NCBI GenBank assembly: GCA_017517325.1
Contig: JAFWZW010000004.1
Span: forward strand, 1-64,000
Reading direction: 5' to 3'
Source: Clostridia bacterium
GTDB lineage: Bacteria; Bacillota; Clostridia; Oscillospirales; SIG627
DNA length: 64,000 bases
Of this stretch, positions 29,543-38,900 are shown piece after piece (within the stretch, counting starts at the first letter, position 1; each line of letters opens with the position of its first letter). The notes under the pieces are model-generated. The model was not told the DNA's origin, did no database searches, and worked only from the letters and a program-made list of their open reading frames with translations. A program made the position numbers and the translations under genes.

Positions 29543-32500
29543 TTACAGCATTTGTTCATAAGTTGCAGCGGACTTTCCGTAGCAAAATGCAGCGCGGGCG
29601 AGTTTTGCCATAGGAGTGAGCTCATCGCTTGCATCGTGGTTATTCTGTTTGGAGAAAATGTAGGCATTGACTCCGTATTGATCCATTTGTTGAAGCACTG
29701 TTTCGGTTTTGTTGCCGCCGTCATCGGTAATGGAATTGAGCGTAACAGTAAAGTGATGACCGAAATGACTTACGGGAATGGGATCGGACAAGATACCGTA
29801 GAGAGAATCTTCGGCCGAAAGCACTTCAAAGTCGGAAAGGGTATACTCACGGGTTACGCCGGTAACAGTATCGGTAATCTTTACAGAGAAATCAGAATCG
29901 GTACAGTCGGGAGCCGTGAATTTAAAGTAAAGCTGAATCTCGTTGGCAAACCAAACGTTTGCTCCAACCAGCTCTGTTCCGGCTTTTGTGGTTGCGCCAA
30001 GCTTTTTATCCCACAAATCGGCTTCCAGCTCAACAAAGGTACTTTGACCGGTGATTCCTTCATTTACCAAAGAATCGGTTTTGTAATTTCTGTAAAGCTG
30101 GGACATAGCGCCGTATTCCAAAAGGTCGGCTACCATAGTCTTAGCGGCGGCGTATTTTTCCTGAGAAATACCAAGCTCTTCCGCAGAAGATGCAAAGAGC
30201 ATATCGCAGTATGCACGAACGGAATAATCATTCAGTTCATCTAAAACCACGTCGTCAAAAATCAGTTCTGCACAAATGGTATCACCCATGCACTGAGGAG
30301 AAAGGCCTTCAAAACAATACAGCCAAAAACCGTTTCTGTCAGAAAGCTCGCCCTCTACCTCCGTCACCTGGCCGTTCATCGTAAAGCGCATTTTCGCACC
30401 TTGGTGAGCAGCTGCCAAATTTACGTAGAAATTGGCGTTGATGCTGGAATTAAGCTCGAAGCTTAATTCCTCAATGAAGGAGTCTGCTTCGTCGACCGTT
30501 CTTTCTGCGCCGCAATCGTTACAAGCGGTGTCACGATCGTCGTCATATACGTGGGCAGAGGCGTTGGGGTCTGCCGCGTCACAGTGTGCACACTTTCGGG
30601 TATGTGTTTCACTCGTGATGACCCATTCGCCGGTAAAGCTATGGTCAAGGGGCTTCAGAACCCAAGAATCCTTCACGATCTCGCGGGTGCAAGCGGAATC
30701 ACTGAAGAATTTGCCGCACTCATTACAGGTCCAGTACGCGGTGTTACCCTCGGAGGTGCAGGATGCATCCTTCGCGGCCGTTTCCGTTGCCGCGTGGCGA
30801 TGGGCCTTGGTGCAGATCACGATCTTGTCAACCTTTGCATTCAAACCGTACGTCCTGGGTGCAGCAGTGGTGCCGTTACCCATATACTGAACGCTCATGT
30901 TGGCAAAATCCATCTTGTTGCCTTCGGACTCGTGATAGTCACCGTTCACCGCCGTTAACAAACGGGTGCAGTTCAGATCACCGATCTTTTTGCCGTCAAG
31001 CCAGTAGCTGTAGACGCCACCGGTGCATTCCAGGCGGTAAGTGTGGTAATCTGCGATGTTGAACCCTTTGGGAAGGGCTGCCGCAAAATCTTCATCGGAT
31101 ATCGTAAAGATCCAATATTTCTCCGTACCGTCAAGATTTGGCTTGTACATCATCGCTACATTGCCGTTTTGCAAAAGCAGTATACTGCGATTATAATAAC
31201 GCTTCGCCACAGCGAGCAGGGTTTGAGGGCTGCCGGTGGCTATATGCTCCATGGAGTATTCGATGTGCCAATCATTGCTTTCGCTGAGCGTAAGAGGTGC
31301 GGACATTTCCAGACAAACTTTATTTGTCGTCATAATGCCATCCGATACTTCCGCAGTACCACCGTCGCAAGCGGTACCACTGAAATTTGTCGTTACGGGT
31401 GTCAGCGTAATGGTGCCATCGGTGGAGGTTGTGGTGCCATCGTCGAAGGTCCAGACAGTAAAATTCTCTTCCTCGGAACCACAATGGCGGCAGACGCCGT
31501 CTTCAAACTGATGCTCCAGCGCGGGGAGCACGGTTGCGGGTTCCAGCTCTGCATTGCACACAGAGCAGAAAACGCCTCCGGTGCGTCCCTTCTTGCCACA
31601 GGCTGCAAGGATCTCCTCGCCGGGAATTTCATCACCGTGGCCGGTGGGCTGGAGGACCCATGAGTTTCTCTGAATCTCATTATTTCCGTCCGCATCTGCA
31701 TAATAGGTGCTGCAGGCGGCACAAGACCAATAAGCGGTATTGCCGGTAGCCGTACAGGTAGGATCGGTTGCAGGAACGGCAACCAAGGAATGACCTGTGG
31801 ATTTTACGACCCAGGAATCCTTCTCAATTACGTTTTCAGCATCGGAATCGCTGAAGTATCTGCCACATCCCTCACAAGACCAGTATGCGATGTTGCCGTC
31901 TTCCTTGCAGGTTACATCCTTTGCGTCGGTTGCAACCAAAATATGCTCGTGGGGGAGGGTGCTGATGACGATCTTGTCGATCTTTGCATTCAAACCGTAT
32001 AAGACAGGATTACTATTGCTGTTGCCGTTGCCCATATACTGAACGGTCATATCGGCAATATTCAGCTTGTTACCTTCGTGTACCGTATCCTCGAAACGGG
32101 TGCAGCTGAGATCACCGATCTTTTTGCCGTCAAGATAATAGCTGTAGACGCCGTCATTGCACTCCAGACGGTAAGTATGGTAATCCGTCAGCTTGAAATC
32201 CGCAGGCATATTTGCAGCAAAATCTTCATCGGAAACCGAGAATTGCCAATATTGCTCGTTCCCGTCAATTTTTGTTTTGCGCAGGATCACCAGATTGCCG
32301 GTTGGCAGAAGTACAATGCTTGGCTCCAAAAAGCGCTTCGTCACAGAGAGCAAGGTTTGATGTATGTCGCCGGCGTTACTTTCCATGGCGTATTCGATGT
32401 ACCAACCCTTGCTTTCGTTGAGGGAAATCGCCTTGGAAAGCTCCAGAGCAACTCTCTTTGCATTCATAACGCCATCGGATACGTCCGCAGTACCGTTGGT

Positions 32501-35239
32501 GAAAGCATTGCCGTTGTAAGTTGTCGTTGTGGGGGTGAGAGTAACGCCGCTGTCCGCGGAGGTTCTGGTTCCGTCTTCAAAGGTCCAGGTAAAGGCGCCC
32601 TGTTTCTCTTGGCCGCACTCCTTGCAGACGCCGTTTTCGAATTCATGGTTGCCGCCGGTGCCGGATGCATTATCCCAAATTGCATAGAGCGTAACGGAAT
32701 CGTTGGAGTTTACGGTATAAACGTCGCCGGCTTTGTAGGTGGTACCGGTGCCGCCGGGGTTATCACACCAATAGAGGAACTTCGCGCAGTAATCGCCCAC
32801 TTGAGGTTCGGGCAGGCAGATCTCATCGCCTTGCCAGATGGCAATGGGCTCAATTGCCGGTACTGCAGAAAGAACAACCTTCAGGTTCAGCTTTTCTGCA
32901 CCGGCATAAACTGCCAGCTTCTTGACCTTCGCCAACAGCCCCTGGCTGTAGTGCGTAGCGTTTGAACCCGTGCCCCAATATTCCATGGTCATGGAATTAA
33001 AGTTTTTGCCGTTATAATCAGGCTGTTTTGAGGTGTAATGCTTGTCGCTTGTTCCGCGGCTACTGCTTTGCTCGGAAAGGGCAAGGTCACCCACCTTTTC
33101 CCCGTCCAGCCAATAGCTGATGATACCGTTATAGCAACGAAGCTCGTATTTGTGCTCTTGGGTAACGTCAAAATCGGAATTTAACTTACTTTTTGCAAAA
33201 TCCTCGTCGGACACCTTAAAATAGGTATAGTTGTTGGACACAGCAGTGCCGTCATCAGCGGTAAAGGCTGCTTTGATGATGAGCATCAGATCGCCGCTGC
33301 TATTAATATACATATATTTTGCTGTCGACATAGCGGCGCCGGTTGCCAGGAACGTGCGGATGGACTCAGTGGAGTTTTTTGCTGCTGCAACCAGCTCAAC
33401 AGACCAGGCTTTGGAGGTATCAAGGGTAATGGCTTTGGACATCTGTAAGGTAGAATTACCGGAGGTTAAATCCAGAACCCCATCTTTCAGACAGTCCTGA
33501 AGGTCCATGTCGGATACTGCGCTTGCGTGGAGGGATAAGGTATTGTCTGTGGTGGTTCCCTCAGTATTGGTCAAACTCTGGTTACCAAAGTCCCAAACAT
33601 ACCATTCATATTCTTCTATGATCGGCTCTGTGATGGTAATATTCACCGTTTTCAGGACGGTGCCTTCCGTATCCATAACCGTCAGAACCCCGGTGCCTTC
33701 TTGCTTGCCGCGAACGAAACCGTTTTCATAATAGGCGGCGTCACCGGTCACCTCATAGGTCAGTTTTGCTGTGGAAGGAACGGTTTCCGGAACGATCACG
33801 TAGCTTTTGTTCAGAGGAACTTCAATGGATTCGGGAACCTCGCTGACGCCGTCTTCCTGCAGGAGCCTTACCGATTGCAGGGCGTTGTTGCCGGTCCAGT
33901 AATCATACATACTGTTGGCGATCTCAATGCCCTGAACGTTGTAGCCCAGCTGGGTGTAGTGGGTACCGTCCGCGAATATTTCACCTTGCACCATCGTGGG
34001 ATTGGTGTGCGTGGTTCCGTTTTCCAGCTTGCCATAGAGGTTCTCAATGGGATTTGCTTCAAAATAAGCCTTCACGTCCGCATCGGTGGTCCAATTACGA
34101 CCAACCGTGGACGCCATAATAACGCCCTCATTCTCATAGGCGGACATCGCGTAGTTAATGACTTTACCGGTATACGTTTCGCCGCCATGGTTATAGAAAG
34201 CCAGGGGTTCGGGGAACAGGTTACCCATATCATTCATGGAGGATACCACCCAAATTGGCACCAAGCCAATGCAGTCCACCGTATCTTTTTTGCTGTCTCC
34301 GTCAAAATCGTACAAAGCCAACTCTTCGCGGAAGCCGTTCCACATGGAATTGAACGCCTTCACGTAGTCGTTCTCGGGCCAGGTCTGGTCACCGTTTGCA
34401 GTGGTATAGTTTACAACGCCCATGCGATTCACGTTGTAGTGACCTGCCTGATACTCGTTGTAGAGGATCTCCATGGCGGCCTTACACAGCTCAACTGCGT
34501 GGCGGTAGTTATAGCCGCCCTCTTGCCAGGTCTGCAGAGAGGTGCTTCCCTTTGCGGCATTCAGGACCCACACCTTTTCCCCGGAGCGCTTATGATACTG
34601 GTATCCCAGGGCACCGTCCAGGGCGCGGACGCCGTTGCCGGCTTCCGTCAGTGCATCGATTCTGAGAGGCTTTGTGGCAGAGCCGTAGCCGATGCCCAAG
34701 CCGGTTACGTCTTTCGCCTGCACTGTTTCGGTATCAGGATCACCTTCACACAGAATAAAGTTGTACTTGGGGCCCTCGTAGGTGCTGTACACCTGCCCGT
34801 CCTCACATACGACGGACTCCTCGGCGTTGCCCTTCGAACCTGCCGCCTGGCTGTGGCCGGTAACAAGAAGCAAAGAGATCGTTGCAGGTTCGACCGTAAT
34901 TTCGTAGGAAACTGCATTGTCTCCGGTACCCCAGGTGACCTGAGCCGTACCAACGCCAACCGCGATGAGCTTGCCGTCGACGTAAACGACCACGTCATCG
35001 TCCGCCGCGTTGGAGCTGACCTTTTTGGAGGTGATCAACCGGGTTTTAATGGTAGGTGCTCCGGTCATTCCCAGCTCGCTGACCTCCAAACGGTCATCGT
35101 ATTTCATAACCAGAGCGGTTTCTTCCTCATTACTATGCTCTGCTGCCTGATCTATCTCAGCGGCAAGCAGCTGCATAGGCAACATTGAAAAAACCATTAT
35201 GACTGCCAGAACAAATGCCAAAAACTTTCTAAGTGCCAT
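29543..35239 (-). CDS. Giant secreted SASA-esterase / LamG-repeat protein
   Basis: This is an exported multidomain protein probably acting on acetylated glycans outside the cell. The 1,898 residues begin with a signal peptide (basic LRK, hydrophobic stretch, cut near LLAAE). An Ig-like strand region precedes a SASA/sialate-O-acetylesterase-type domain (about 118-460), with LLLVTGHSQAAGSKG as the nucleophile Ser block. Three LamG/concanavalin-like modules lie at about 545-780, 870-1090 and 1275-1500, one InlB/Listeria-Bacteroides repeat near 810-850, and Cys-containing GNTAYWSC...C-type repeats separate the later modules. The last 300 residues form a unique domain. I see no LPXTG, SLH or choline-binding anchor, so it may be released or held by another means. 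Host-like codon use. Confidence 0.8.
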   Translation of the reverse strand: MALRKFLAFVLAVIMVFSMLPMQLLAAEIDQAAEHSNEEETALVMKYDDRLEVSELGMTGAPTIKTRLITSKKVSSNAADDDVVVYVDGKLIAVGVGTAQVTWGTGDNAVSYEITVEPATISLLLVTGHSQAAGSKGNAEESVVCEDGQVYSTYEGPKYNFILCEGDPDTETVQAKDVTGLGIGYGSATKPLRIDALTEAGNGVRALDGALGYQYHKRSGEKVWVLNAAKGSTSLQTWQEGGYNYRHAVELCKAAMEILYNEYQAGHYNVNRMGVVNYTTANGDQTWPENDYVKAFNSMWNGFREELALYDFDGDSKKDTVDCIGLVPIWVVSSMNDMGNLFPEPLAFYNHGGETYTGKVINYAMSAYENEGVIMASTVGRNWTTDADVKAYFEANPIENLYGKLENGTTHTNPTMVQGEIFADGTHYTQLGYNVQGIEIANSMYDYWTGNNALQSVRLLQEDGVSEVPESIEVPLNKSYVIVPETVPSTAKLTYEVTGDAAYYENGFVRGKQEGTGVLTVMDTEGTVLKTVNITITEPIIEEYEWYVWDFGNQSLTNTEGTTTDNTLSLHASAVSDMDLQDCLKDGVLDLTSGNSTLQMSKAITLDTSKAWSVELVAAAKNSTESIRTFLATGAAMSTAKYMYINSSGDLMLIIKAAFTADDGTAVSNNYTYFKVSDEDFAKSKLNSDFDVTQEHKYELRCYNGIISYWLDGEKVGDLALSEQSSSRGTSDKHYTSKQPDYNGKNFNSMTMEYWGTGSNATHYSQGLLAKVKKLAVYAGAEKLNLKVVLSAVPAIEPIAIWQGDEICLPEPQVGDYCAKFLYWCDNPGGTGTTYKAGDVYTVNSNDSVTLYAIWDNASGTGGNHEFENGVCKECGQEKQGAFTWTFEDGTRTSADSGVTLTPTTTTYNGNAFTNGTADVSDGVMNAKRVALELSKAISLNESKGWYIEYAMESNAGDIHQTLLSVTKRFLEPSIVLLPTGNLVILRKTKIDGNEQYWQFSVSDEDFAANMPADFKLTDYHTYRLECNDGVYSYYLDGKKIGDLSCTRFEDTVHEGNKLNIADMTVQYMGNGNSNSNPVLYGLNAKIDKIVISTLPHEHILVATDAKDVTCKEDGNIAYWSCEGCGRYFSDSDAENVIEKDSWVVKSTGHSLVAVPATDPTCTATGNTAYWSCAACSTYYADADGNNEIQRNSWVLQPTGHGDEIPGEEILAACGKKGRTGGVFCSVCNAELEPATVLPALEHQFEDGVCRHCGSEEENFTVWTFDDGTTTSTDGTITLTPVTTNFSGTACDGGTAEVSDGIMTTNKVCLEMSAPLTLSESNDWHIEYSMEHIATGSPQTLLAVAKRYYNRSILLLQNGNVAMMYKPNLDGTEKYWIFTISDEDFAAALPKGFNIADYHTYRLECTGGVYSYWLDGKKIGDLNCTRLLTAVNGDYHESEGNKMDFANMSVQYMGNGTTAAPRTYGLNAKVDKIVICTKAHRHAATETAAKDASCTSEGNTAYWTCNECGKFFSDSACTREIVKDSWVLKPLDHSFTGEWVITSETHTRKCAHCDAADPNASAHVYDDDRDTACNDCGAERTVDEADSFIEELSFELNSSINANFYVNLAAAHQGAKMRFTMNGQVTEVEGELSDRNGFWLYCFEGLSPQCMGDTICAELIFDDVVLDELNDYSVRAYCDMLFASSAEELGISQEKYAAAKTMVADLLEYGAMSQLYRNYKTDSLVNEGITGQSTFVELEADLWDKKLGATTKAGTELVGANVWFANEIQLYFKFTAPDCTDSDFSVKITDTVTGVTREYTLSDFEVLSAEDSLYGILSDPIPVSHFGHHFTVTLNSITDDGGNKTETVLQQMDQYGVNAYIFSKQNNHDASDELTPMAKLARAAFCYGKSAATYEQML

Positions 35240-35345
35240 TTTTGCTCCTCCTAACGTAAAATATTAAAGTCTATCTACTATTTTAATACGTACGCAACAA
35301 ATTGTCAATAGAAAGAAACGTAAGGCCTTTGCATACGCCGAGGTA

Positions 35346-35374
35346 TTTACTTTCGGGGTTTGTTTTGCTATAAT
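35346..35374 (+). promoter_or_regulatory. Promoter of the 35.4-kb mini-transcript
   Basis: TTTACT, a 17-nt spacer and TATAAT, 20 nt upstream of a tiny ORF. Confidence 0.5.
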
Positions 35375-35394
35375 AGAAAAAAGGCGGTGATGAT

Positions 35395-35460
35395 ATGCGG
35401 TTTTGCGACCAAGAGAAAAAGAAAGCGATCACAGTAGGAAGTGATCTTTTAGTATTATAG
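35395..35460 (+). CDS. Possible 21-residue peptide or small RNA
   Basis: AAGGCGGTGATGAT precedes an ATG opening a 21-codon frame (MRFCDQEKKKAITVGSD...). A hairpin GATCAC/GTGATC followed by TTTT lies inside the frame's 3' half. The promoter, ribosome site and terminator-like hairpin together suggest a real short transcript, but the coding potential is weak. It is divergent from the giant surface-protein gene. Confidence 0.3.
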   Translation: MRFCDQEKKKAITVGSDLLVL

Positions 35461-35504
35461 CATATTTTTTGTAATTTTTTTGGAACGATGATGTGCGCTG
35501 TGAG

Positions 35505-35534
35505 AAACGGTTATATAAGGTTATATAACCGTTT
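35505..35534. repeat. Perfect 14-bp inverted repeat
   Basis: AAACGGTTATATAA and TTATATAACCGTTT are separated by GG. This AT-rich palindrome may be an operator or a cruciform. It is isolated from any promoter I can see. Confidence 0.55.
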
Positions 35535-35554
35535 GGTGATGATGGCGGAAGAAA

Positions 35555-35810
35555 AACATCCTCGGGAATTAGGAAAATGTTCGTTAAGAACATTTCCCTA
35601 AAGTTTTATTCGCCTTACGGCGAGTTCTATTGCTTCGCAGTGGTATTCGGCTTAATGCCGAGTGTTATTTGCTTCGCAAGTTTTGGTAGCGAATAAAAAG
35701 ATCACTAAAACCGTAGGTTTTAATATCACTCCGACAAAGTCGGAATATCACTTTACAGAAAAAAGAAAGAGAAAGCTCTCTCGTTTGAGTCTTCTCTTTC
35801 TCTGTTGTTA
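35555..35810. repeat. Array of short hairpins
   Basis: Consecutive small stems occur: GGAAAATGTTC-GTTAA-GAACATTTCC, CGCC-TTA-CGGCG, TGC-TTC-GCA, CGGC-TTAAT-GCCG, AAAACC-GTA-GGTTTT, TCCGAC-AAAG-TCGGA, separated partly by ATATCACT. An imperfect AAAGAGAAAG/CTTTCTCT stem ends it. No gene is visible in 35461-35955. The style matches intergenic repeat mosaics of gut Firmicutes. Confidence 0.5.
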
Positions 35811-35955
35811 GTGGGTTTGGGCTACTGCCCAAGTGCATTTGTACATACAAATGCGATGCTGGTTCTCACCCGATATGTTATTCTATGCTAAAATAAAAAC
35901 TTCGCTAACGACATTACGCATTTTTCCGAGGATGTTTTTTGCGGGAAGGGGGGGC

Positions 35956-38900
35956 TTATTCGTCGGGATGAAGGGCTTTTAATTTGGCGCCCTGACAAAG
36001 GGAAAGCGCCGACTGCCCTGAAAGGAGGGCTTGCGTGCCGGTCTTATCCACTTCCCAAAGCTTTAAAAATGCATGGAATTGATCTGTCATATCTTCCCAG
36101 CTTTGTGCTACCAGATCGACGCCACACATAAGCATACGTTTGGAATCGTTAAAAAGCATCGAATACTTGTTTTGCTTGTTCCACCAATCTACGTATTCCT
36201 GCACGCTTTCAACGTTTTCCTTTTGGTAGGCCGTGGGGACGTATGCACAATAAACCTGAATTTGAAGGCGGGAGGCGCGATCGTATTTTATATGCACCTG
36301 CTCCGCTCCTGACGGTTCTTCCTCTTTGGGATAAAATACGACGCGATAACAATCGCCTTCTGCTTTGACGTCACGCAAGAAATAGGCGTCGCCTGCGGAT
36401 AAGAGACGCTCCATTTTCTTTCTTACCGCGGCTTCGTCCTCCTCCTCCGAAGCTTGCCCGTCCTTTGATGCGATCCATTCAAGCTTCGACAAGGTAGGCA
36501 TAAATTCCTTGAAGTTATTGCTTCTTACAATGGCGGAAAGCTCGGAAAGCTTGGGCTTCCAGATGGCCCCATCCGCCTTATTGTGAAGGTATATGATCTG
36601 ATTTAACAAGGAAATGGCAAGGTCCCGCTCATTGCCTACGGATCTGAAATACGTTTCTTCCACGTCAAAGCAACGAAGGATCTCCTTTTGCTCCGCATCC
36701 GTTTCGCTTTTGATCAGTACAGAAGCTAAATTTCCCGCGATGGAAGCGGCCATGCCCTCTTCCTTACAAAGGGTAGCCTCCCGCAGACCTTTTCTTAAAA
36801 GTTCGATGGCTTGGTCCAGATCACCAAATTCGCGATATGCAGTGGCCATATTCATCATTTCGATCAAAAGATCGCGCTTTTTTTCTGCCTTTTCATAAGC
36901 CTTGATGGAGATCGAATGATAATATAGGGTCTTTTCTTTGTCCTTTCTTCTGCGGAAAACCAAGGCGAGATTCCCCGCTATGGGCGCCGCGTTCAGATTC
37001 TCAAAATGCTCAAGAAAGGCGATGCATTTTTCGTAGAATTCAATTTTTTCCACTGACTCCGGGCTAAGATAGTCTCTCGTAATGACCGCGTGATTCTGAT
37101 CGAAATTCTCCTTCATGACCGAGCAGAAATCGTAAACGACCGTTTCTTTGCGGGCTTCGGGCACCTCGTTTACGATCTCGATCAATTCTTCAGCGGTGCA
37201 GGCGCAAACGATCTGACGGGAAACGTCACCGAGGCAGCTGACCACGAGGCTTTCAAATCGGGAAAGATGCGTAAGCAAACGGCGGATCAGCCGGTAGAGA
37301 TCTTGCAATTTGGTCTGGCTTGAAGGGCGAGAGGGATCGGCCGTAACGCACCCTTTTCCCAGCCGTTTCCAAAGATCAACGATTCCGTTTATGGATTCGT
37401 TTTCGGCGTATTTGAGAATTTTTTCACAAAGCACTTCGTCTGCCACGGTGCCTTGATCGAATTGCAAAATGACGGAATGCTCTATGCAGTCGAAATACCG
37501 CTTTTCGTTGCCTGCCTTTTGATACAGCGACGCCGCATCCAATAAATATTCCGTGGACGCCGCCTTGTTTGATGACTGAAGCATTTGTGCCAGATCAAAA
37601 TACAGCTCCGCTTCCCGCAGAATATTCCCTTCGCTTTTGGCAACGACGGCATCTTCCTTTATTTTGTCAAGCTTTACGCGGTCAACGGTATGCGCATCGA
37701 CTTGCTGAACGAAAAATTTAAGCCCGTCGGGAATTGCGGAAAACCGTTCCTTCCAATGATTCTCCAGCCCCTTTGCCTGAGAGATATATTTATGTCGCAA
37801 TAAAAATTCCACCGTTTTCTGCAAGGCATCCATTACGGAAGCGTAATCGCGCCTGCTCCACAAAAGCTCCATTTGCTCTTTGCGCAATTCAATGATCTTG
37901 ATAAAGTTTTCCGAAGCCGTATAGAGGCGGATCAATGCGCTGTAGGCGTTTAACAGCGGGGATTCCAGCCCAAGGGCTTTTGCGTGGGCGGCGGCAGTTG
38001 ATAAATAACTCTCCGCTTTATCATACAGCTTTAATTCGCTTGCATAATGCCCCATATTGCCAAGCAGGGAGGTGCACACTCTTTTTAATGAAGGATCGTC
38101 TGCGATTTGGCTGTAAAAGGCTTCGGCGGCGGTCAGTGCCTCCTGTCGGTTGCCGCCGAGATACAGGGCGTTGCATCGGTTCATTGTAACAAAACCGATT
38201 TCATACGGATCGGAAAGCTTTTTCCAGTATGAGATGAGCTTGTCAAAAATCGCGATGGATTCATCGTAACGAGCCATACGGTAATGACACATTCCCATAG
38301 TATTCAGCGCGGCCAAATATTCCCGCAGACTCCCTTCAGCCAATGAAATGCGGGCAACCTTTTGGTGGATCAGCATCGCTTCTTCATACTGACCTCTTCG
38401 GAATAAAACGTTGCCTCTCATGCTGAGCGCTCTGAGCATTTCCTTGGGAAAGCCTGCCTTGATTGCCGTTAAATAATAATCGCTTGTGGTTTTGATGCCC
38501 TCGTCAACAAGATTCAATTGCTCTTCCGCATCCGCTTTGAAAAACAGGAGTTGACACAGATCCCCATCGTTAAAGCGGTCCTTCTCTACCAGCTGCTCGG
38601 TTACATATCGATGCAGCCCTCTGAAATCTCTTGCGGCCTTCATTTCGTACAGCTTGTTGTAAACGGGAAAGAATGCATCGCTGATCATTTGGGCGGTATA
38701 TTCGGCTGAATCCGAAGAGAGGTTTTGATCCTCCCCTACGATCCTATAAAGCTCATCCAAGCGGGTTTGAAAGCCCAGCTCCTTCAGCAGCGCACCCAGC
38801 TTCAGCGCAAGGCGCTTATCATCTTCCGTGCCCTGCCACCGGCTTTCGATCAAACGAAGCAAGGACTCGGATATATCCTGATCGGAATGCAAAAAGAGCT

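Noticed and set aside
33701-35188. 495-codon plus-strand frame over the giant surface gene
   Set aside because: Antisense shadow of a signal-peptide-bearing multidomain protein; composition is that of a reversed frame.
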